A stretch of 64,000 nucleotides of DNA from Tolypeutes matacus. Its lineage: Eukaryota; Chordata; Mammalia; Cingulata; Chlamyphoridae. Within the stretch, counting starts at the first letter, position 1; every line of letters starts with the position of its first letter. The notes beneath the pieces were generated by a model. That model saw only the letters and a list, made by a program, of their open reading frames with translations. It was not told the DNA's origin and did not search any database. The translations under genes and the position numbers were made by a program. The DNA is taken from the NCBI GenBank assembly GCA_026826555.1, contig JAKSZT010053928.1:1636629-1700628 (forward strand), written 5' to 3'. Shown here piece after piece: positions 58,085-64,000 of the stretch.

Positions 58085-58593
58085 AGAGTGTACACATTCC
58101 CAGAATGCTGAATGCCCCCTGAGACAGAGGCATTTACTGCTCACTGCATATCCATGTAGTCCCATGTGATTGGACCTGGGGAATGGGCCATGAGCACAAT
58201 TTACTTCTGGGCTGAAGCATTTAAGAGCCAGTGTGCAGTGGAGTGGATGTAGCTTGGTAGCTTGGTGATTGAGTGCCTGTTTTGCATGTATGAGGTCCCA
58301 GGTTCAATCCCTGGTACCTCAAAAAAAAAAAAAAAAAAAAAAAAGCCAGTGTGCAATTCTCTGGCTCCCTTTTCCCCTGCCATGATATGGAGAAGAGTGT
58401 GTGTTGAGATGGTGGAGTTATAAGAAAAGGTGCAAACAGCCTGGATCTCTGTGTCATAGCATGGAGGGCAGCTACCCTGAAGACTCACACTGGGACTTAG
58501 CATGAATAAGAAATAAACTTTTATTGTGTTAAGTCACTGGGATTGTAGGGTTATGTCTTTACCACATCAGAACCTATATCATCTTGACAGATG
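58085..58593 (+). mobile_element. Old LTR-like element (MaLR/MLT1-like), split by a DAS SINE
   Basis: On both sides of the SINE the sequence follows one known element: 'gtcccatgtgattggacctg', 'ggctgaagcatttaagagcc', then after the SINE 'ctggctcccttttcccctgc', 'tgttgagatggtggagttat', 'aataagaaataaacttttat' and 'tgtgttaagtcactgggatt'. The 3' half, with AATAAA and TTAAG(C)CACTG, is typical of MaLR-type LTRs. The 5' edge is vague. It has no internal or coding sequence. The exact family name is from memory and uncertain. Confidence 0.5.
58238..58344 (+). mobile_element. DAS-type SINE with 11-bp TSD and pure A tail
   Basis: A tRNA-like head with an A box in TGTAGCTTGGTAG (58248-58260), a B box GGTTCAATCCC (58301-58311) and CTGGTACCTC, ending in 24 As (58321-58344). 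GCCAGTGTGCA flanks it exactly (58227-58237 and 58345-58355). The intact TSD and long tail suggest a fairly recent L1-mediated insertion. TAGCTTGG is tandemly duplicated within the A-box region (58250-58265), which may disturb promoter spacing in this copy. Confidence 0.93.
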
Positions 58594-60630
58594 TATTCCA
58601 TTATATCAGATTCCAACATATGCAGAATCTAGAAGGATATTTTAAAGTTGATTGAGATATTGATATAAGGAATCATATCAATTAATGTCAGTTTTTATAA
58701 AGATTCAGTTCATCTTAGCTGAGCATACAGAAGACATGGAGAACATCAATAACTAGCCTGAGAGCTTTCAATGTTGGCATATAATTTAAGTTAATGTGAA
58801 CTTTTATCACTGAAACTAAAGACAGGTTAAGAAGTTGGACTCATACCAAACACACATGCATTGCAGCAAATCATTTTGAAGACTCAATAGAAGCTTTAAA
58901 CATAGGTTATATAAAATGCAACCATTTATATCTAAATTTGATTTAAGCCCAACAGTTCAAAGAAGATTTAGGACACAGTTTATCTGATGGAACTGCTTGA
59001 GGCTCAGATCTATTCAGTTTTGGAAAATAGATTTCATACTGAAGAGACTGTTTTCCTTTCTATGGTGGATATATAATCCATATTCAACCTTTTAGCACCA
59101 AATTCTTGGTCTTTGGAGAGATGTGAAACCTGAACATCATTCTCCTCCTTGTTGCTCACTTACTGGTTGCTTGTGACCAACCTGCCTCCTCCTATAAGTC
59201 TTAAATATTGGAACAAGACAGAAATAGTTGCAGGTTCCAGAATGTTTCTTGGCTTTCTGTTTTGTACCAAGAGTAAATTCTCAAAAATATTTAAAATATT
59301 TTATAGCTGTTGTGTGCTGGGCAGATGGGAGAATGGTGAATCGGGCTGAGGAATTTTATCAGAGAAATCTAAGTATTGTTATTGTAATTAAACATTAGAT
59401 TTGACTAAGTTTTCTAGTAGTCAAGGTAAGAGGGATACCTAGTAAGTTTGATAGTTGTGTTTCAATTTTGACATAAATATTGCCAACATGAGAGTTTCTG
59501 GTTGACACTTCAGATTGTTTAAAAATTATTTTAATGGTCTGATTTTGAGCAGCACTGCATCCTTCCTAACCAGAGAAGCTAATTACAAAGTTTACTCCCA
59601 TGCAGCTAATTTACCAGTTGAAAGAAATTATTTCATATTGTGAGTCCTTTTTGAATATCAAAGAAAGGAAATTATGTTTTAGAAGTCAAGGAACAAGTTT
59701 AGCAGGATAGGAACTCACCTCCCAGGAAGATATTTAGAGATTGTTTTCCTAGAGTCTTTTTCCTTAAGTCAATCAGTCATTTATTTATATTAGAGTGGTT
59801 GGTAGTTAGCAGATCCCAGCTAAAGAGAGTTCTGAGTGGGGGCGCAGGGTCCAGAAAATGTGTAACAATCATTGTACAGCTGGGAAAATAACTCATTCTG
59901 AACTTAAAGAAAACAGTTACCCCAAACTTAGATCCCAAAGTCTTCACTAAACATGATGGCAGGACCAAGTTGTCCAGCTGCAATCTTCTCTAAGAGATAA
60001 TTTTATGTTTCTTTGTGGGGTCCTCCAAGGCCATCTTATCCTTTTAACTTAGTCAGCTTTTGTGAGTGTCACAATAGTGTTTGCAAATTCGAGGTAGAAT
60101 GCTACGTTATCCAATCACCCAAACCCATAGGAATCCACAATTCCTTGTATGTGATTAATGGTGGAACTCAGGCCAAAAGATGGGTGCTGGATCACAGAGG
60201 GTTGCCTATGAAATATTGCCCGTCCTAAACTGGAGACTTTGGTTACACCATTGCTACTGCAGTTTGGCACCACTGTAGAAAATGCTCAACTCTGACCTGG
60301 CAATGTCCCCCATGACCTCCAAAGTCCAAGGAATCAGTCCCAGAGTCTTTGAGCTTGGGTTAATGGCGATCCTCCCTTTATTCACACCCCATAGAGACTG
60401 TTGACAAGGAGAAGCCGTCAAGCAGTACAGCTCTTGACTCCAGGGCTTCAAGAGACCCTTTCTGTGTGAATCTTTGTGACTCAAGAAGAAGGGAGGTCCA
60501 CCAGGGAACCTGTCTGGTGCAGTTAGTGTGATCTTCACCTCCATTTGCTCCTCTTCTCCAGCTCACTGGTGGGAGAAGGGTGGAACGGAGTCCACAGGAA
60601 ATGTAGGCATGTGGATGATGTGGTAGCCTC
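58594..60630. other. Unassigned, mostly unique sequence
   Basis: No gene or repeat recognised. The short frames at 59149-59349, 59777-59983 and 60254-60716 have no domain. Confidence 0.4.
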
Positions 60631-61062
60631 TGTCTTAGGTTGGTTCCCCAGGAAAGAAATTCGGAGACAGCGCTATATGCAGAGGGCTTGTTGGTGAGTG
60701 CTCTAAAAAGCAACAACTTTAAGGGGGGGGGGGAGGGAAGCAGTATTGGGTAGAAGGGGAAGTTAACGGTGATGGGGTTTCAAACAGAAGCCCCAGCTAA
60801 TCCTACAGGTTGTCTGGGAGCTGGGATGACCCTTTAGAAATGTCTCCAAGCTGAAGCAAGGGACTGGCCTTTGTATCCACTTACAGTACAAACCTGAGAT
60901 GTGGGCTGCCCCTGGGGAGGGCATGTAACCTTAGGCCAAGGGCAATTCCTGAGGAGGGTCTCAGCTGTGAGCTGCCAGCAGCCAACACTCGCAGTAGCTA
61001 GAGGGAATGATGCCTGGGTCTGAAAGGGGGCATCTGGGCGGCACACCACAGCATCTACTACA
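60631..61062 (+). mobile_element. Possible old solo LTR
   Basis: It starts 'tgtcttaggttggttcccca' and ends 'catctactaca' (TG...CA). Inside, 'ggaaagaaattcggagacag' and 'gcagagggcttgttggtgag' resemble an old ERVL-type LTR I recall only loosely. An 11-bp G-run lies at 60723-60733. No TSD was found and no retroviral gene is next to it. It could be another repeat class. Confidence 0.35.
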
Positions 61063-61790
61063 CTCTTCCTTGATCTCTCTACCTCGATGCCTTCATATGG
61101 AAATTTAAACTTAGCTACAGAAATATGAAGGAAAATGACACATGAAAGGGGGCAATGATCACTTGAATCTTGATCCAAAGTATCTATTACAAGGATACAT
61201 ATAAAGTAAATGATGAAATATTAAAGAGCAAGCCCATCCTTTATTAGAGAAGTAAATGAAATTACTCCCAAAAATTTTCACAAAACTATTAGAGCGAGTT
61301 TTTAAAGCGTGGTGGTAGGGAGTAATGTTTGCTTACATGCCGTAGTGATAACCCACCTGAGGTTCATCCACTAGAACCTTCCCAGCTTGGAGTGGTGCCG
61401 TGAATTGGTTCCCTTTTGGATGAAACTTGACTTCTGAGGTCCCTGTGAGAGTCACCCATGGGCCCCAGGAATAGCCTCATAGCTCTAGCCCACCAGGACC
61501 AGATTTCCCCTGATAAGAGGTTCATGTGGATATAGCCCACTGGGGCCCTTGGCATTAATAGTTTTAACCTGAATGACTTGTCAAGGTCACCGCAATTCCT
61601 ACACCACATTTAAATGGATGCATATGCATACATATGATCAGAAATTCAGAAAACACAGAATGGCAAAACAAAGAACTAAAAATGACCTCTCATCCCATCA
61701 CTGCTAACAAAATGGTACATATTTAGCCTTCCAACATTTTTGTTCCTAGTTATATGCAAATCCTGTTTTTAAAAATAATTTTAGCATGGA
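61063..61790. other. Unassigned sequence
   Basis: No gene or repeat confidently recognised. Confidence 0.4.
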
Positions 61791-61794
61791 GTCA

Positions 61795-62005
61795 TGCAGC
61801 TCGATTCAAGTCAAGTCCTGGTTCCAAAGCTTACTCACTGTGTGACCACAGGTAATCTACTCTTGATTTGTTTATTCATCTATAATATGGGAATGATTAC
61901 ACCACCTCATGGAATTTTGTTAGGTTTTAAAATGAGGTGAAATATGTAAACCATCCATCCCATTGCCTAGTGCATAACACACATTCAATAGATGTAATAT
62001 CCCTT
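61795..62005 (+). repeat. MIR SINE, near full length
   Basis: 'aagtcctggttccaaagctt', 'actcactgtgtgaccacagg', 'atctataatatgggaatgat', 'tacaccacctcatggaattt' and 'tgcctagtgcataacacaca' cover the sense MIR from head to tail. Confidence 0.9.
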
Positions 62006-62099
62006 TACGTGCCCACTCTAGGGGCTAAATTGGAAAAAAGAAACACAAAGGACCCAACTTTAAGAACTGAGTCATGATCTGAGAAAAGCCTCCCTAAAA

Positions 62100-62600
62100 A
62101 TATCTTAAGCTTCATTGCTTAAATTAATTTCAAATTTTTCAAGTTATTAAGAGGTAATGCACAATTTGATTCAGATACATAACGCAAGGCTGTGTAATTA
62201 AACATATATATCCTAAAATTAATTTTACACTCGCTTTTATAATGCATACACTTATATAGAATAACACGTGGCTCTTGATTAAACAGCAGACTGCCGTTCA
62301 AACAGCTCACAATAGATCATAAAATGTGAAAATGCAGCATCAGCACCAAAATATGGTTATGGGATTTTAATATTCACTTCCACATTCTTACCTAGGTAGC
62401 ATAAAAACGGATGTTTCAGAGAGAAAATGTTAAGAAAATGTTAAGCATCGAGTATATCGCATTTCTGCTAAAATGCTATTGGATCATCTAGATTATTGTA
62501 AATATGACAAGATAAATTTAGAGCTGTGTGTTTCAGAATAAAGCTAATTAGAATCAATATAATTTAGATTTAAAATTTTCAATTATGGAAATAAAAAACT
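62100..62600. promoter_or_regulatory. Candidate conserved non-coding element
   Basis: A very AT-rich, repeat-free stretch with many TAAT/ATTA cores ('gtgtaattaaacatatatat', 'cctaaaattaattttacact', 'gcggatgtttcag'-like GC islands, 'aaagctaattagaatcaata'). There is no coding signal. The density of homeodomain cores may simply reflect high AT content. Confidence 0.3.
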
Positions 62601-63064
62601 TTTAAAGGCTTATGAGTTTATTATTTTCTATATTTCTTGATTTATTTTCAAAATAAAATCTACTGAACTGTGTACATATTATGATGAAAACACTTTCTAA
62701 ATTGCAACTCTAAATAATCCAAACTCTTACACAGTTGGGGGAGTAGAGAAAAGGATAAATGAGATCCACAGATGATTCCTTAAAATCTTGTTTCATTCTT
62801 TAATGAATGTGATTTCCTTACCTTCTACAAACCTTTATCTGAGCAGTAAAAAAGAGAGTAAAACTGGCAATTTGAGTTTCATTGTACTCACCTTCCCATG
62901 TTGGAAATCCCTTTAGGTAGGGACAACTCTACACTCTACTCAAACTCAGCTGCTCACTGTTCCTTATGTAAAAATGACTTTCTTTCAATTTCATCATGCC
63001 CAACTAAGACCTAGCTAAAAAATACCAGTTTATGTCAATGAAAACTTTTTATGGAAGTGTACCA
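62601..63064. other. Unassigned AT-rich sequence
   Basis: No feature recognised. Confidence 0.4.
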
Positions 63065-63482
63065 TGTTGGGAGACAATTCTCTAGGGGTTTCTTGCATTT
63101 CTCATGTCTTGCAAGGGGAAAGGCACTGACAACTTTTGTTCCAGATGATCTTTGCAAGGATGTTTGTATAGAGAAAAACCTTGGAAGATAGTGTCAACCT
63201 CTTGAGCAGAGGGCAGACTTGTTTACTGTCCAGTACAAACAAGATAATGTCTCCCTCCAGGGCCAAGGTAGGGCCAGTTTGCTTATTGCCCATTATGAAA
63301 GATTTTGGGTTCTTTAAGCTTAGGGCTCCTCAGCATGTGCAATATCCACCTGGGCCACACCTGTGGAACTTGGGGGAGGACAGGTAATGAGAACCTGAGT
63401 GAACATAAAATTCATGCTGCTTGATGTGTTGAGTAATAAATTCTTTTGTCTCTGACCCATTGTATCATGTCTTCTGCCAGCA
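63065..63482 (+). mobile_element. Possible solo LTR
   Basis: It opens with TGTTGGGAGACAA, which resembles class II (ERV2) LTR starts, and closes near 'cttctgccagca'. A TATA-like CATAAAA (63404-63410) and an AATAAA (63435-63440) are spaced as in a U3-R-U5 layout, followed by a pyrimidine-rich 'ttcttttgtctctgaccc'. At about 418 bp it is LTR-sized. No exact TSD and no internal retroviral sequence are present. The call rests on architecture and not on a recognised family. Confidence 0.4.
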
Positions 63483-63544
63483 TCCATAAAACCATGGCAG
63501 GCTTGCAAGTAGGCTAAAATCTCAGATCCTTCACAATTCTTGAC

Positions 63545-63920
63545 ATAATAGTCGTTAATATGGAACACAGATCTTAAGTGTACAGATCCGTGAATTTTCA
63601 TAAAGTGAACACACCCATATAAACCACACACAAAAACAGAACATGGCCAGGATTCCCCGGAATTTCCCTCAGGTTTCCTACCCATCACTAACCCCTACAC
63701 AGGGTAGCCACTATCCTGACTACTAACACTATAGCTTAGTTTTGTCTTTCTTGGACTTTATCTAAATGAAATCACAGTGTGTACTCTTTTATATGGCTTA
63801 TTTTGCTCAATACCATGTCTGTGCTATTTGTCCACCTTGTTGCTTGTAGTTTAGTTTTCATTTGTTCATTCTCATTACTGTAGAGTATTCCATCATGTGA
63901 CTATACCACATTTGTAATGA
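63545..63920 (-). repeat. LINE-1 3' end (L1M-type)
   Basis: 'gtgaattttcataaagtgaa', 'aacacacccatataaaccac', 'tgtgtactcttttatatggc', 'tgttgcttgtagtttagttt' and 'tgtagagtattccatcatgt' are antisense landmarks of old L1 3' ends. Confidence 0.8.
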
Positions 63921-64000
63921 AACCTTTCCTGAATCCCCTTGTTTCTTCTGCACTCCCACAATCATTAGTAGCCTTCTTATTCAATTCACTTTTTACTTTG
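63921..64000. other. Window edge
   Basis: Pyrimidine-rich sequence ('cctttcctgaatccccttgt') that may be L2-like; too short to call. Confidence 0.3.

Noticed and set aside
58238..58320. tRNA gene (A and B boxes present)
   Set aside because: It has an A tail and target-site duplication, the A-box region is duplicated, and there is no proper acceptor stem. It is a SINE. The same reasoning applies to the copies at 18845, 19168 and 38388.
1..64000. CRISPR arrays, operons, phage or bacterial genes, snRNA/Y RNA/5S copies
   Set aside because: I looked for spaced direct repeats, dense gene packing and the known starts of these RNAs and found none. The repeat content is mammalian throughout.

Overview
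The window looks like mammalian nuclear DNA, most likely from a xenarthran (armadillo, sloth or anteater). The main clue is four tRNA-derived SINEs of the armadillo DAS type (18.85, 19.17, 38.39 and 58.24 kb), each with recognisable A-box and B-box promoter sequence. They sit beside a LINE-1 subfamily whose 3' UTR I associate with xenarthrans, on a background of old mammalian MIR, L2, L1M and MaLR-type repeats. Base composition is AT-rich, CpG is depleted, and there is no CpG island. I found no intact protein-coding gene, no credible exon set and no functional structural RNA gene. The longest open frames are explained by repeats or by chance. This is intergenic or deep intronic sequence. Family names come from sequence memory, not from a database search. 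Repeat edges are approximate unless a target-site duplication (TSD) is given. 

Layout. 0-10 kb is LINE-rich: a 5'-truncated L1 on the minus strand with a 12-bp TSD (841-3259), two adjacent L1 3' ends (5.7-6.2 kb), a long old L1M-type UTR block (7.2-8.7 kb) and an L1 ORF2 relic (8.7-9.5 kb). 10-20 kb holds L2 and MIR fragments, a complete MLT1-like LTR (13.3-13.75 kb), a TA microsatellite and a purine tract (14.6-15.0 kb), two DAS SINEs and a 178-bp L1 stub with a perfect TSD. 20-33 kb is mostly unique sequence with MIRs, two long L2 copies (29.1 and 31.65 kb) and a small, very old non-LTR reverse-transcriptase relic at 27.58-27.69 kb. 33.5-38 kb is repeat-poor. At 38.0-38.7 kb a young DAS SINE sits inside an older L1. 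39-57 kb alternates MIR and L2 fragments with repeat-free, AT-rich blocks that look like conserved non-coding elements. An assembly gap at 48.12 kb is bordered by poly-G on the left and poly-C on the right. 57-64 kb contains L2, an old LTR-like element carrying a DAS SINE, two further possible LTRs (60.6 and 63.1 kb), a MIR and an L1 3' end. 

How the parts relate. There is no pathway or operon. The content is layered retrotransposition: old MIR, L2, CR1-like and L1M copies; then MaLR-type LTRs; then lineage-specific L1 and L1-mobilised DAS SINEs. Several of the younger insertions still carry exact TSDs. Between them are repeat-poor blocks that could be regulatory, which would suit a developmental gene desert; that is an inference from composition and motifs only. 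I found no previously undescribed biological system. The best leads are the reverse-transcriptase relic, the nested insertions with exact TSDs, the candidate non-coding elements and the gap artefact.
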